Assembly: GCF_048544455.1 (NCBI RefSeq)
Contig: NC_133537.1
Span: forward strand, 148,034,058-148,098,057
Reading direction: 5' to 3'
DNA length: 64,000 nt
Source: Silene latifolia
Taxonomy: Eukaryota > Streptophyta > Magnoliopsida > Caryophyllales > Caryophyllaceae
In this document: piece after piece, positions 33,311-45,586 of the stretch
Position numbering within the stretch: position 1 is the first letter of the stretch
How the letters are laid out: each line of letters opens with the position of its first letter
The notes under the pieces: generated by a model
What the model saw: only the letters and a program-made list of their open reading frames with translations
Told to the model about the DNA's origin: nothing
Databases searched by the model: none
Made by a program: the position numbers and the translations under genes

Positions 33311-34320
33311 TCACAAGCTATTAATTAACCCAATTTCTAGTCTAAATTTCTCAAAATGTTCTCTTGCAAGTGGTTTAGTAAAAATATCGGCAATTTGATT
33401 TTCGGTCTTGCAAAAGATAAGTTTAATATGTCCTTTTTCCACATGATCACGAATAAAATGGTGACGAATATCAATATGTTTGGTTTTAGAGTGTTGAATA
33501 GGATTTTTGGAGATATTTATTGCACTCGTATTATCACACATTAAAGGAATGGAGTCAAAAATAATACCAAAATCCAAGAGTTGTTGTTTTACCCAAAGGA
33601 GTTGAGAACAACAATGTGCCGCACTAACGTACTCACTTTCGGCCGTAGAAAGAGCTACCGTGTTTTGTTTCTTTGAGGCCCAAGAAGTCAAGCAAGGACC
33701 CAAGAACGTTGCAATTCCGGAGGTACTCTTTCTATCTACCGTGCACCCCGCATAGTCCGCGTCCGAAAAGCCTATAAGATCAAAAGGACAATGTAAAGGG
33801 TACCATAGGTAGAGATTTTGTGTTCCAATCAAATACCGAAGAATTCGTTTAACCGCTTTGAAATGTGATTCTTTCGGATTTGCTTGGAACCTAGCACATA
33901 AACATACGCTAAAGAGAATGTCGGGACGACTTGCGGTCAAGTAAAGAAGTGAGCCTATCATACCTCTATACACCTTATCACTAACATACTTACCGAGTTC
34001 ATCCTTGTCCAATTTGGACCCGGCTACCATAGGTGTATCATGAGGCTTACCATTAGTCATCCCAAATTTCTTAAGCATTTCTTTGATATACTTTTGTTGA
34101 TGGATCATGATTCCATCCTTTGATTGCTTAATTTGGAGCCCAAGGAAGAATCCTAGCTCACCCATCATGCTCATTTCAAACTCCGATTTCATTAGTTCCG
34201 AAAAATATAAGTAAAGGAGTTCATTTGTTGCACCAAATATAATGTCATCAACATATACTTGTACAACCAACAGTTCACTGGACTGTTGCTTCAAGAACAA
34301 TGTTTTGTCAACGGAGCCTC
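33311..34320 (-). pseudogene. Copia D pol, 3' part: reverse transcriptase end and RNase H
   Basis: This is the continuation of the pol frame after the LINE insertion. It opens with the SVDKTLFLKQQ region, then the catalytic VQVYVDDIIFGATNE motif. GFFLGLQIKQSKDGIMIHQQ and the thumb follow, then RNase H with GFSDADYAGC, DRKSTSGIATFLG, ALSTAESEYVSA and a C-terminal ADIFTKPLAREHFEKFR. The last residues are LEIGLINSL. All key aspartates of the RT and RNase H sites visible here are present. The piece is dead only because the LINE separates it from the rest of pol. Confidence 0.88.
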
Positions 34321-36183
34321 TTTTTTTTTTTTTTTTTAGGTGAAAGGTTAATATATTAGCATAATCATGAGAAGTTACATCACCCTACTTGGTTACAAAG
34401 CACCAAACACACTTTAGAACGTCCTTACATGGTCTAGCCAAGAAGAACTAACTTTGTGCTTAATCACTCCTAAACGAGCTGAAACTCTAAGGATTACATC
34501 ACGCTTAATCTGCTGAAACACAACCCTAGGATGATCAACAGCCCCTTCCAGTCGGCATTTGTTGCGTGCCATCCATATATGATAGACCATACTGGCAAGA
34601 CCAGCCATAATAATTTGCTTCCTGAGTAGAGATTTACATCGCATATGGATACACCAGTCTACAATTTCTGTCCCCTGAAGATTGATTTGCAGCCACTGCT
34701 GCACCAATTGCAGACACTGTGCACTGAAGGCACAATCATAGTACAGATGAGCACAGGTTTCCAGAGCATTGCAGCAGAGAAAGCACGTATCATCAGTCTG
34801 TACCCCAAATTTAGCAAGCCTATCCTTGGTCAAGATTCTCTGCAAACGAACTAACCAGAAAATAAAAGAGTGCTTGGGTACGCTGAGTCTATTCCATATA
34901 ACATGATGCCAATGTACCTTCCTGTAAGGACCTTGCAGCCAGGCATACCCCTTCTGTACAGTATAAGCTTCCCCATACCAAGTATTATTGGTGTAGCCAT
35001 GCTTGAAAAGATCCTTAGTTTTGCAAATTTGCCTCCAAGTCCAGCTAGTCCCAATGGAAGGAGTATAATTCCACCGATCCCGCTCGCTTAATATAGATGG
35101 CATTCACCCACTTGATCCACAAATGGTCCTCCTTATTTGCTATCCACCAGGTATATTTGGCCATCATAGCCTGATTCCAATGTGGACAATGAATGAATCC
35201 TAGCCCCCCTTCATCCTGACTTCTGCAGCAAGTGTCCCAGGAAATCAGAGGAGTTTTGTAGTGTTCAGTCCCTGACCAGAGAAAAGATCGGCAAATCCCT
35301 TCAATCTTTTTCATTACTGTACTGGGTATAATGAACACCCTGCACCAGTAAGTATGGATATGAGAGAGGACTGATTTAATCAGCACTACCCTGCCTGCGT
35401 AACTTAATTTCCTAGCCCCCCATGCTCTAATTTTTTGAACCATCTTCTCAGTCAATCTGTTGCAGTCAGCTACATTCAATCTCTTATAAGAAATGGGAAT
35501 TCCCAGATATCTAAAAGGAAAGCTTCCCAACTGAAACCCAGATAACCTTAGACACTTGTGCTGGTCCATCAGGGTAGCACCATTCATATAGATTTCAGAC
35601 TTCTCTTTATTAACTTGAAGTCCAGAAGCATCCTCAAAAGTTTTAAGAGCTCTCATGAAGATCATGAGAGAAGAAGAATCCCCCCTACAAAAAAGCAAGA
35701 GGTCGTCTGCAAAGCAGAGATGGCTCAACTTCAACCTTCCACAAAGTGGATGGTAATGGAACTCAGGTTTGCAGGTCACAACATTGAGAATTCTAGTTAA
35801 ATATTCCATACAAAGCGTGAAGATCAAAGGGGACATAGGATCTCCCTGCCGGATTCCTCTTTTGCCCTTGAAGTAACCAAATAAGTTGCCATTCAAGGAT
35901 AAAGAAAAAGTAGGAGAGGACACACAAGCCATGATCCAGTGCCTCATTTTATCAGGGAACTTCAGTGCAATCAGCATATCATCAATAAACGACCATTCAA
36001 TAGAGTCATACGCTTTTCTTAAGTCAATTTTCATCATAGCTCTGGGGGAGCAAGTCTTCCTATTATAAAGTCTAACAAGGTCTTGGCAGATAAGAATGTT
36101 ATCTACAATGTCCCTTCCTTTAATAAAAGCACTTTGATTGTCACTAACAAGATCACCAAGAACTTCATTGAGCCTAGTGCACC
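34321..36183 (-). mobile_element. 5'-truncated LINE (L1-like) inserted in copia D pol
   Basis: Minus-strand non-LTR element with a poly-A tail (poly-T at about 34321-34338 on the plus strand). It contains the reverse transcriptase and the zinc-binding C-terminal domain. ORF1 and endonuclease are missing, so it is truncated at the 5' end as usual for L1. Copia coding stops near 36184 and resumes near 34320. No clear target duplication is visible at the junctions. Confidence 0.88.
34414..36183 (-). pseudogene. LINE ORF2 fragment: reverse transcriptase and zf-RVT domain
   Basis: The frame enters inside the reverse transcriptase (SDNQSAFIKGRDIVDNILIC). It shows KIDLRKAYDSIEWSF, then KRGIRQGDPMSPLIFTLCME, and the catalytic LCFADDLLLFCRG motif. 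The thumb region (PFRYLGIPISYKRL) and a Trp/Cys-rich C-terminal part follow. A frameshift near 35075-35090 moves the reading into a second frame (34414-35103). That frame holds the zinc-binding motif (PKHSFIFWLVRLQRILTKDR ... CFLCCNALETCAHLYYDC). It ends at 34414 with WLDHVRTF. The catalytic FADD is intact, but the 5' truncation and frameshift prevent function. Confidence 0.88.
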
Positions 36184-38462
36184 ATTTTAAAACCATTTTC
36201 AATAAGAAATTTTGACAATCTATCATACCAACATCTTGGTGCTTGTTTTAAACCATAAAGAGCTTTGTCTAATTTGAAAACATGGTTAGGAAAATCATTG
36301 TTCTCAAAACCCGGTGGTTGCTCTACAAAGACATCTTCTTCCAAATATCCATTTAAGAAAGCGGTTTTGACATCCATTTGGAAGAGTTTAATGCCTTTGT
36401 GAGCCGCAAAAGCTATGAGCAATCGTATGGCCTCAAGTCTAGCTACCGGTGCATAGGTTTCATCGTAATCAATACCCTCTTGTTGGTTATAACCTTGCAC
36501 CACTAGTCTAGCCTTGTTCCTTACAATTTCTCCCGAGTCATCAAGCTTGTTGCGAAAGACCCACCTAGTACCAATGACGGTACGATTAGGCGGTCTAGGG
36601 ACTAAGTGCCATACCTCATTTCTTTTGAATTGATTGAGCTCATCTTGCATGGCAAGCACCCAATCTGCATCAGTCAAGGCCACTGTTACATTTGAAGGCT
36701 CAATTTGAGATAGGAAGGCATTATGGGCACAATACTCATTGAGGTGAGCGAGATTGTTGACGGATGATCTTGTTCGAATTCCCGAGTTGAGATCGCTTGT
36801 GAGATTAGTGAGTGGATGAGAGCTTTGATGTTTCCACTTCTTTGGAACAATGGTTTCTTGTTCCCCCTCAACAGCATCAGTCACAGTGACTGTTTCTATT
36901 GGCCTGGAAGGTTCTTCATCCTCACTGTTTTGGGTTACTTCAGTTCTGGAGGTGGATGCAACAGTCGTTGGGTCTGTTGCTTCCAGAGAGGAATCAGAAG
37001 TATTACGTGTTCCCCCTGAGTTGCTGCTCTCCTTTGAAGGTGACAGTCTCTGTGTCTGTTGCAATTCAGTGCTGGGAGCTTCTTCATCTGTGAACACGAA
37101 GTCTTTTTGAACAAGACCAATCTCAAACTCATCATCCTCATCCTTATCATCATCATCCATGTTTTGTACCTGCCCAAGCACACTAGATTCATCAAAAATG
37201 ACATGGATGCTTTCTTCAATTAACAAGGTTCGTTTATTGTAAACTTTATAGGCCTTGCTATGATCGGAGTACCCAATAAATACTCCTTCATCACTACGTG
37301 GATCGAACTTACCCAAGTTGTTTTTACCATTGTTGTGAACAAAGCATTTGCTTCCAAAACATCTAAAATAAGAAATGTTGGGTTTTCTTCCACGCAATGA
37401 TTCATAGGGAGTTTTATTTAAAATACTCCTTATCATGACACGATTATAAATGTAGCAAGCGGTATTTACCGCTTCGGCCCAAAAGTTCTTAGGCAACTTA
37501 CTAGTTAATAACATTGTTCTAGCCATTCCTTCAAGGGTTCTATTCATCCTTTCAACCACACCATTTTGTTGTGGGGTTCTAGGAGCCGAGAAGTTATGGT
37601 CTACACCATTGTCATCACAATAAGCACCAAATGATGAGTTTTCGAATTCGGTTCCATGATCGGTTCTCATTGAAACAAGTTTTAAACCAAGTTTATTTTG
37701 AATCTTCTTTAACCAAATTAGAAACTCATCAAATGTCTCATCCTTAGAGCTTAGGAAGAGTGCCCAAACAAACCTAGAGTAATCATCAACAATAACACTA
37801 ACATAACGACTACCACCTCTACTTCTAGTTCTCATTGGTCCACACAAGTCGATATGTAAAAGTTGCAAAGGTTGAGATGTACTCATAATTCTTTTGGATT
37901 TGAAGGAACTTTTAACATGTTTACCTCTAGCACATTCATCACATACTTTATCAATGTCAAATTTTATATTAGGAATGCCTTCAACTAAATCAAGTCTTTT
38001 AAGGGTATTAAGAGTTTTTGTACTAACATGACCAAACCTTTTATGCCATAACCAAGGATCATTGTTCATTACACTCATGCAAGACATGGTGTGACCGGAT
38101 AGAGAGTTCAAATTAGTTAAGTAAACATCTTTGACACGTCTTCCTTCGAGTATTAGTTCATTAGTAGTGGCATAAAAAATTCGACACATATTGGCATGAA
38201 ATTCAATAACATTACCCTTATCACAAAGTTGAGAAATACTAAGGAGATTATGTTTCAAACCTTTGACAAGCCGCACATTGTCGACACAAAGTAAGGATGA
38301 CTTACCAACTTTTCCAATACCAATTACTTCACCTTTCTTGTTGTCACCAAACCTTACCGTGCCACCATCATACGCTTTAAGTGAGAGGAATTGGCTTCTA
38401 TCACCCGTCATGTGACGAGAGCATCCACTATCCAAGTACCAATTGCGGCCGCCTCTCACCAA
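36184..38462 (-). pseudogene. Copia D pol, 5' part: protease, integrase, reverse transcriptase start
   Basis: Protease WYLDSGCSRHMTGD lies at the N-terminus, then the region KHNLLSISQLCDKG. The integrase zinc-binding region runs HKRFGHVS ... VCDECARGKH. The catalytic core has LHIDLCGPM, MRTDHGTEFEN and QQNGVVERMNRT, giving the D, D and E residues. An acidic, Ser/Thr-rich linker of about 150 residues follows. Reverse transcriptase begins with WVLAMQDELNQFKRNEVWHL and runs through RLVVQGYNQQEGIDYDETYA, LFQMDVKTAFLNGYLEEDVF and ALYGLKQAPRCWYDRLSKFL. The frame is cut after ENGFKMV by the LINE. It is otherwise undamaged, in keeping with a recent element. Confidence 0.9.
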
Positions 38463-39575
38463 GCCCTACACAAGATTAGTTTTTGAGTTTAGGAACCCAA
38501 ATGAATTTGGGTCCCTTTTTGTGATCAACATAACTTGTGGTGTCTTTCTTAATGTTCATTTCTTTTAATGCTTTGGTGTTCTTATCAATGTCATCAAATC
38601 GTTTTGTACATCCATTAAAAACATGACCATTGTCACCACAATAATTGCAAATGATGTATTCGGGAAGACCTACATACTTCCTTCCTCTAAAATCATTTTT
38701 AGGCTGGATGCAACAATCACTGACTGTTCCATTTGAACCCCAAACCCAGATTTCTCACATTTCTCGGTTTGATTCGTGAGGAAGTTTAACACGGTTTGAC
38801 TTCCTTCCCATTTTTCAGTGATGTTCTTAGCATTAACAAGCTCATTGGTCAAGTCATTGACACGAGAGAGAAGATGCAAATTCTTTTCCTTTTCTCTTTT
38901 AAGTTCATCATTATTAGCACTTTCTATGGACAATCTTTTCTCAACAATGAAGTCATGGGTGTGATTGTTGAGTTTAGACACGAGATAAATGATTCTTTCT
39001 TTGGACTCTTCATATTTAGATGTCATCTCGTCAAGTCTCTTGCTTAGATCAACGACTTCATCGGATCTATGGTGAGGAGAAGACCTAGAAGTGCTACATT
39101 CGGGCATACCTTTTTGAAAGAAAGTAAGCCTATCATGGAGATCTTCTATTTCATTTTTGAGACAAACAACCTCACTTTTAAGACACTCATTTTCATTTTC
39201 CAACCATTCACTTTTTCTTTTAAACTTGTCTAAGTCGTGGTCAGAAGCAACAGTCTTAGAGACTGTTTCTCTTAAGTCTACAACTTCAACTACAAGGTCA
39301 TAGATCTCATTTTCAAGAGCATCTTTGTCCTTCAAAATGTCATCACGTTCCTTGGTTAGTTGGGAAACTTGCATCACCAAAGTTGTGTTGACATTTTCAA
39401 GGTCAGAGACGTCCGTGGGGGTCAACCTAAGACGCTCTAGTTCTTTAGTCAAATGTTTGTTTAACTTGTTGACTCTTTTGACTTCATTATATGCCTCGAA
39501 GTGACAAGAATGTGATCTGTTGCTTTTAGTTCGTTTTTTGATTAAAGTTCTCTTGAGCAATTTCCTCAATCTCAT
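38463..39575 (-). pseudogene. Copia D Gag C-terminal coiled coil and second zinc knuckle
   Basis: An open frame at 38670-39575 encodes a long heptad-rich stretch (KLNKHLTKELERLRL, LENEIYDLVVEVVDLRE, WLENENECLKSEVVCLKNE). Past a stop, around 38600-38660, the minus strand encodes a second knuckle, EYIICNYCGDNGHVFNGCTK, of CX2CX4HX4C type. Conserved SIRE-like residues FIWVPKLKN lie just before pol. In the related element I the same order occurs in one frame: knuckle, coiled coil, VLNFLT, knuckle, WVPK. Here the part is therefore separated from Gag only by a small frameshift near 39540 (next to a T-run) and another near 38700. Confidence 0.7.
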
Positions 39576-40818
39576 TTTGCATTATATCAAGCTTATTAGT
39601 TTGAGACCGACACTTATCAAGAAGTTGGTCAAGAAGCTTACATACTTTCTCTTTGGAGTAAGTTCTAGCCTTGGCCTTTAGATGATTTACCTCGTTGTCG
39701 GAATCGGAGTCGGAATCGTCGGGGTTAGCCATGAGGCATCTTAAGTGTTCAAGTTTTGAGGTTTTTGAGACTTTTTCTTTACCATGATTTGCAAGACACA
39801 TTTTAGCCTCAAGTTCCTCCTCGATGAGTTCCTCATCTTCCTTGGAGTCGGACATTCCCCATATAGCACTCATGACTCTATGTTTATAGTCCTTTTTAAC
39901 CTTTTCTCTTCTTTCCTTAGATTTGATTTCTTCCCACTTGGGACATTCTTTAATTTGATGAGTTTTATCACCACATTTAAAGCATCCCATGGTGGAAGTA
40001 GGTCGTCTCTTCGGAAAGCGTTTTTTCGAGTAATTATTAGTGAACTTTTTGTTACCTTGTCCATTGACCAACCCGGCTAAGTTCTTTGTGAACATAGCAA
40101 ACTCGTCTTCCTCCTCATCTTCTTCATCACTTGGAGAAGATGTGAGGGCGAGACTCTTTCCCTTTGATGACTCACTAGAATGCTTATCGAGATTAAACTC
40201 GTGAGCCATTAGTGATCCCATTAGTTCATGAAGAGATAGGGTTGACAAGTCTTTAGCTTCCTCTATGGCGGTGACTTTAGGTTGCCATTTAGGGGTTAGA
40301 CTACGAAGGATTTTTCGAATGATGTCCTCGGACTCGAAATTCCTTCCTAGACTTTGAAGCTCATTAATAATACAGGAAAAACGAGAAGAGAAACTATTTA
40401 AAGACTCGTCCTTTGACATTCTAAACATTTCATATTGTTGCATGAGAAGGTCAATACGGTGTTTTCTTACTTGGGACGTCCCTTCATATGCAAGTACAAG
40501 GGAATCCCAAATAGATTTTGCCGTAGGACACCCGGAGATTCGACTAACTTCCCCCTCACCAACACAATGTTGAAGAATCGACATTGCTTTGGAATTCTTT
40601 TCGGCAAGCTTGAAGTCGTTCTCATTGTAATTTCTTTCCTCTTTTGTCTTGGTGAAACCGTTAAGAATATCGGTTTCCTCAATGGCAAGAGGTCCATTTT
40701 GGATGATGTTCCAACATTGATAATCGATACTTTTGATGTAATGTTCCATTTTGAGTTTCCACCATCCAAAATTGGAACCGGTAAAGACCGGGATCTTGGA
40801 GTGTTTCTCGGAATCCAT
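39526..40818 (-). CDS. Copia D Gag, N-terminal part
   Basis: 430 codons from ATG 40818, about 50 bases after the primer binding site. The N-terminus KIPVFTGSNFGWWKLKMEHY is the copia Gag entry motif. The UBN2-like capsid core follows (SIWDSLVLAYEGTSQVRKHR, FSCIINELQSLGRNFESEDI, RKILRSLTPKWQPKVTAIEE). An acidic cluster precedes a basic region and the knuckle CFKCGDKTHQIKECP at about residue 276-290. The C-terminal part is the start of the coiled coil that continues in another frame (38463-39575). It builds the virus-like particle and binds the RNA. The frame ends early at 39526, probably because of an indel rather than a natural stop. Confidence 0.88.
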   Translation of the reverse strand: MDSEKHSKIPVFTGSNFGWWKLKMEHYIKSIDYQCWNIIQNGPLAIEETDILNGFTKTKEERNYNENDFKLAEKNSKAMSILQHCVGEGEVSRISGCPTAKSIWDSLVLAYEGTSQVRKHRIDLLMQQYEMFRMSKDESLNSFSSRFSCIINELQSLGRNFESEDIIRKILRSLTPKWQPKVTAIEEAKDLSTLSLHELMGSLMAHEFNLDKHSSESSKGKSLALTSSPSDEEDEEEDEFAMFTKNLAGLVNGQGNKKFTNNYSKKRFPKRRPTSTMGCFKCGDKTHQIKECPKWEEIKSKERREKVKKDYKHRVMSAIWGMSDSKEDEELIEEELEAKMCLANHGKEKVSKTSKLEHLRCLMANPDDSDSDSDNEVNHLKAKARTYSKEKVCKLLDQLLDKCRSQTNKLDIMQNEIEEIAQENFNQKTN

Positions 40819-40867
40819 TACCCACGAATCAAACTCTAAGGCGGTTAGCCTCGATCAAGAGCACGAG

Positions 40868-40879
40868 GCTCTGATACCA
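40868..40879 (-). other. Primer binding site of copia D
   Basis: The minus strand reads TGGTATCAGAGC two bases inside the 5' LTR, the standard initiator tRNA-Met site. Confidence 0.9.
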
Positions 40880-40881
40880 AT

Positions 40882-42396
40882 TGTTGAGTTTATGGATTCA
40901 AGTACCTAAGAGGGGAGGGGGTGAATTAGGTACTATTTTAAAATTTATAACTTCAACTTTATTGAATTAAAGTGAGTTACAAGAACAAAAGAGATTAGAG
41001 GATACTTTGAATAATATAGAAAGATTGAACAAGTATCACGATGAATGTTTGTTGAAGTATGAAAGCAACAATCGTTCGATCGTATCTATTTGTCTCGATT
41101 TGTGGAATATTATCTGACCAAATGCGACAAGATGATGAATGTTACTTCTAAGTTTAAGCGAAACAAAACAAACAAACAAAGTATAAAAAAATGGAAATAA
41201 AGTAAACACTTGAACACGAGATTTTTGAATTGGTTCGGCAAGAAACTCAAGTGCCTACGTCCAATCTACCTTTTTATTACTTTCCTTTAGTGATCTACTC
41301 CGACAACTAAAAGACCCTTGTAATAAAAGACGCCAACCTACTCCGGTTGCAAAGCTAGTACAAGAACTAGTCCGTTCTTATGACAAGCTAACTCGCAATC
41401 TACTCCGATTGCCAACTCACAACCTACTCCGGTTGTCAAGAGTTAAAGACTACTCCGTCCTAAACTCTACTAACACACTTAGAATGTTATAGGATCAAGT
41501 TTCCACTAACACATTCTTAACAAAGAATAGAGGTGGACAACTTTTACAAGATCAACAATTCTTAAGCAAGAGAGTTTAGTATAGAAAAGCAAACAGAGCC
41601 ACGATCGTAGAAATCGAAGATACTTGAAGACTTTTAAACGATTTTGCAAAGACACGGTTTTAAACTCTTAAAACAATTTGCAAAGTTGGAAAAATTAAAT
41701 CAGAAAAGTCTTAGGAATTAATGAAGGAGGGACTCGGTATTTATAGAGGAGGTGAGTGAAGGGGTTGCTAGGGTTTTGAAGGGTCAAAGACCTCACATGT
41801 GAAGGGCAATAGCAACCACCTAAAAACTTGTACCAAAAAGGAGTCTTTTGCAAAGGTAAGAATAGAGAAAGAAGGTTTGAAAGATAACCTTAAATGCTCA
41901 TGCAAAATCAGAAAACAAAGGATGTGAGACAAGTCACATGATGACAAGTTAACACAAATATGGCAAAAAGCATTTTTTGTTTTCTTAAAGACCAAAGGAT
42001 TGAATTTGCACAAAGAGGAAACATTTTGAATAATTCAAACCACTCTTTATTGGATACTACCTCCTTAATAAAAATCTGAATTTTTATCTTTGAAAAATAT
42101 GAGTCACGTGAAAGCATTTGAAAGATAAAAAGGAAGCTTCAAGTTTTTACGAGTTGTGGCATAGTCCACTCAGCTGTTTACTTGTTGAAGCAACAGTCAT
42201 CTGGACTGTTTCTATTACTCTACTATACTTAACTTTCTTGCTTGTACATTAGATGACACACGACTAATTACAATGGGATAATAAACAACTTCAACACTTC
42301 TTAATCCAAGCTTGATTACATCATTAATCCTGAAAAGGTAAACTAAGATAACACAAATCAAATGGGCATGTTATCATCAACATAAGGAACCCAACA
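40882..42396 (-). repeat. 5' LTR of copia D
   Basis: 1515 bp copy with a TATA box on the minus strand at about 41738-41747. It supplies the promoter for the minus-strand genomic RNA. Confidence 0.93.
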
Positions 42397-42468
42397 CATG
42401 TGATCTTAGGGTAGAGGTTAGGAAATTGTTTTCTAAAATTCCGCTTTTTCACCTATATAATCATATAG

Positions 42469-42480
42469 TGGTATCAGAGC
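42469..42480 (+). other. Primer binding site of copia relic F
   Basis: A perfect TGGTATCAGAGC, followed by GAC. Confidence 0.8.
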
Positions 42481-43103
42481 GACTTGCATATGATTTTATG
42501 ATTATAGTAATATGCTATTTTAATATTTTTATTCAATTATAGAATAGACTTTAAACATTGAATAATTTGCATAATTAATATGGTAATATTAATCGATTGG
42601 TCAAATTTTGTTTAAATTGGAAAAAATTTGCATAATTAATATGTTGATATTAACTAGTGTAGATCTCTGTGCTACATCACGGTATTTTTTAGTTTTGTTT
42701 TATAAAGAGACATTCTTATTAGATTAATTGCATAAATTAACTGTACCTTTAATGTTATAATATACTAATATAATCTTAGTAAAAGGTGGAAAAGGAAGGT
42801 TTATTACCATCAAAAGACACTTTAAAGTTAAGTTATTTTTGTCTTAAACCATTTTTACTTTACTATAAAAATTAACTCTATAATGTTATATCAATGCATG
42901 AAACTAATTTATGACATTAAATTACAATTAAGTGATGTAAAAATGAAATTTAATTAAAACGCGTATAAACCTTATAAGAAAAACAGGTAAAAACAGTATA
43001 CCAGGCACTTAAAAAGACGATTTACGAATATTTAGACTAATATTTTTTTATTTTCAATTAAAAAAAATACATAAAAATTATTACGTCCTTTAAAATATAC
43101 ATC

Positions 43104-43240
43104 ATATTTAGAGTGTAACTGATGAAACAAATATAAGAAACAGATTTACGTAATTTTAGGGTGTAAGTGATGACAATAATTATGTTAAATACTGCATAAG
43201 AAGCAGGTTTGCGTAATTTTAGAGTGTAACTGATGAAGAA
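43104..43240 (+). repeat. Three-fold diverged repeat
   Basis: TTTTAGAGTGTAACTGATGA or close variants occur three times, about 50-60 bp apart. Confidence 0.7.
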
Positions 43241-44479
43241 TAATATCTATGGAAATGGAAATGATTGCACAACAAATTATGGATTTTAATGAAAAAGTCA
43301 TAAATATGAATTTTAATTACAAAGATTAGATTTTAATTATAAGAATATACTAATTGAAATGATAATAATGTAATGATTTTTTTTAACTTGTTACCTTATT
43401 TAATTAGATGTCTTTTGGAGGGAAAACTAAGAGAATTTTTATTCTCTTAGTTGTAAGAGGGATTGGTTGGTAATTTTTTTCGTTTGGATTAAATTAAACA
43501 AAAATAAAATCACGTGGATACTGTTCACGGGTACAATTCAGACCTAAAATTTTATCATCAGGTCTAAATGTCGGATTTTGAAAAAAAAAAAAAATAAAGT
43601 AGTGTTTTTCGGGTGTAAACAACGATTTAAATAAGACTGTTATGCAGAATTGACGTTTTTAAGCCAAATTAGAACGTTTTGATTGACTGTTAGGCCGTTT
43701 TATGTTAAAAAATTGTTTTTTTTTATTTTTAATTTTTCAATTTATTTTTGGGATTTATTCAATTTGATTGATATCTACAATGATTGTATTGCTTGATTCT
43801 AATTTGATTAGAATATATTATAAATCCTAATTTGATTGGAAGAATTGTTTAATAATATTAATTAGTTTTTAATTTGATTAAAAACAAACTAACACAAAAT
43901 GAAATTTCGTTTATGCAAATTGTTGTTAATAATGATGATTACGCCATGTTAGAGTGATGATAATTGAATTAAAATAATAAAAGATTCGTTTAGTTTATTA
44001 CTTAATTGTTGAGTAGTAGAAACTATATTGTTAGTTTCATTGTCTAATTAATCATTAATTAGATAATGTTTGCATTTATCATAAGTTAATATTTAATCGA
44101 TTATATTCTTTTTTGTCCGTCTTTATTGTGATTCAATTATAATCTTGTGTTTATCATGGTAAAATATACATGACTAATATGGAGATATTGGTTGATTGAT
44201 TTTTGTTAAGGAGAACGTAAATTATGAATTTCACGTCAAAGATTAAATTTTTTCTTTTATATCTCTATGATTATAGGATAATTTATAGAAATTGCTTGAC
44301 TTTATTAAAGCTAAATTCTATAAAAGAGTTTTGTATGAATTTGGGTAACAAATCTGAAAAATCGTTTTTTCCTTAATTTGTTATAAGTTAATGATTAATG
44401 ATTCATGCTAATTTTTCCTGACAAAATACTGGTTTGTGTTAATTAGCTAGGTAAAAGTGTTTATCCTTTTGTTACAAAA

Positions 44480-44975
44480 CTAGTATAGATCTCGCGCAAT
44501 GAATGCGGGGTATTTATAGAGTTTTTATTTTATTTTTTGTATTACTTATTCATGCTACGTTAACGCCGCATTATGTTTTGATATGAGAAAATTGGGTAAT
44601 ATCGTGAAATTTATATATTAATTATTTTTTTAATCAAAAAACTAATAGTTTAATTTTATAAACTTCTCAACTTGTTTTAATGATTTTTTCTTTTCACGAA
44701 ACTAATAATCTCAGTTTATATTTTCGGTTTATAGGAAGCAAATAATATGCGTCAGTCATTCTTTAACAAAGTTTAGCAATTTATATTTAGACTTGTATTT
44801 TGTTTTAATTAAAAATTGTTTTAATTAGATGAAAAGTTATATTTTAATGAAAAATTAATAGTTTAATGTTCATTTTTTTTAAGTAAATAAAGTTTGAAGT
44901 GATTTTTTTTTCTTATTTAAGTAAATGGAGTTTGAAGGGAAACCTTTTGAGATTTCTTATATATAGTAAAGAAGA
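44480..44975 (-). mobile_element. Probable short non-autonomous Helitron
   Basis: On the minus strand it starts TCTTCTTTACTATATATAAG and ends with a short hairpin (CCCGCATTCATTGCGCG) followed by GAGATCTATACTAG. It is flanked by A before TC and T after CTAG, the Helitron A^T rule. 496 bp with no coding capacity. The structure fits, but no homologue was checked. Confidence 0.5.
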
Positions 44976-45527
44976 TGACTAAAAATAGATAGTAGAATGT
45001 GTCTTAGGCGCAAAACATAGGCATGAACAATTTTAGCTTTGTTAATCTTTTAATATATAGGGGATTGAGTTTAATTTTATTTTACTTCTTTAATTATTGA
45101 GTTTCTAAGAAAACCGATTAATAACTAGGGAGGGAAGGAAGAGATGTGCTTCATCTATTTAGTCCACTCTAATTGATTCAATTTGATTGTCATACTGAAT
45201 GAGAAAAGTGTTCTTCTTTTGGCCTACCGGAGAAAACGTGGTTTTTTCTTAGAGGGGAAAAGAAATCTTATTTTTCAATAATGCATTTTTTTCGTAATTT
45301 GATTACACTCTCATGATAAAATATTAATGATTGAGTCATAACAAAAAAAATTGTTTAGTTTATGACTTAATCGTTAAGTCGTGTTACTATTTCTTTTAGT
45401 TTTATTCTAAATCGTTAATTAGTATTATGACTAGTTCATTATTATTGCGTATTTTGAATGTGCCGCTTGAATGCCATCATATTTAATATTGTGATTGCTT
45501 GAGGTAACTAGTATGTCTCAAACTAGG

Positions 45528-45586
45528 ATGGTTTACGATCAGCGTATCGTTAATTTTTGTAATGGTTTACGATCTGCGTATCGTTA
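45528..45586 (+). repeat. 25-bp direct repeat, period 34
   Basis: ATGGTTTACGATCAGCGTAT and its copy with CTG in place of CAG occur at 45528 and 45562. Confidence 0.8.

Larger units (their letters stand above)
29186..42396 (-). mobile_element. SIRE/Maximus-lineage copia retrotransposon D, complete, with nested LINE
   Basis: LTRs of about 1.52 kb (29186-30714 and 40882-42396) start TGTTGAG and end CCCAACA. The target duplication CATGT is at 29181-29185 and 42397-42401. The element reads on the minus strand: 5' LTR on the right, primer binding site at 40868-40879, Gag, a coiled-coil and second-knuckle region, pol split by a LINE (34321-36183), an extra ORF after pol (31252-32952), then a polypurine tract and the 3' LTR. 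Without the LINE it is about 11.3 kb, in the usual SIRE range. Its frames are long, so it inserted recently. The LINE makes it inactive now. Confidence 0.93.
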
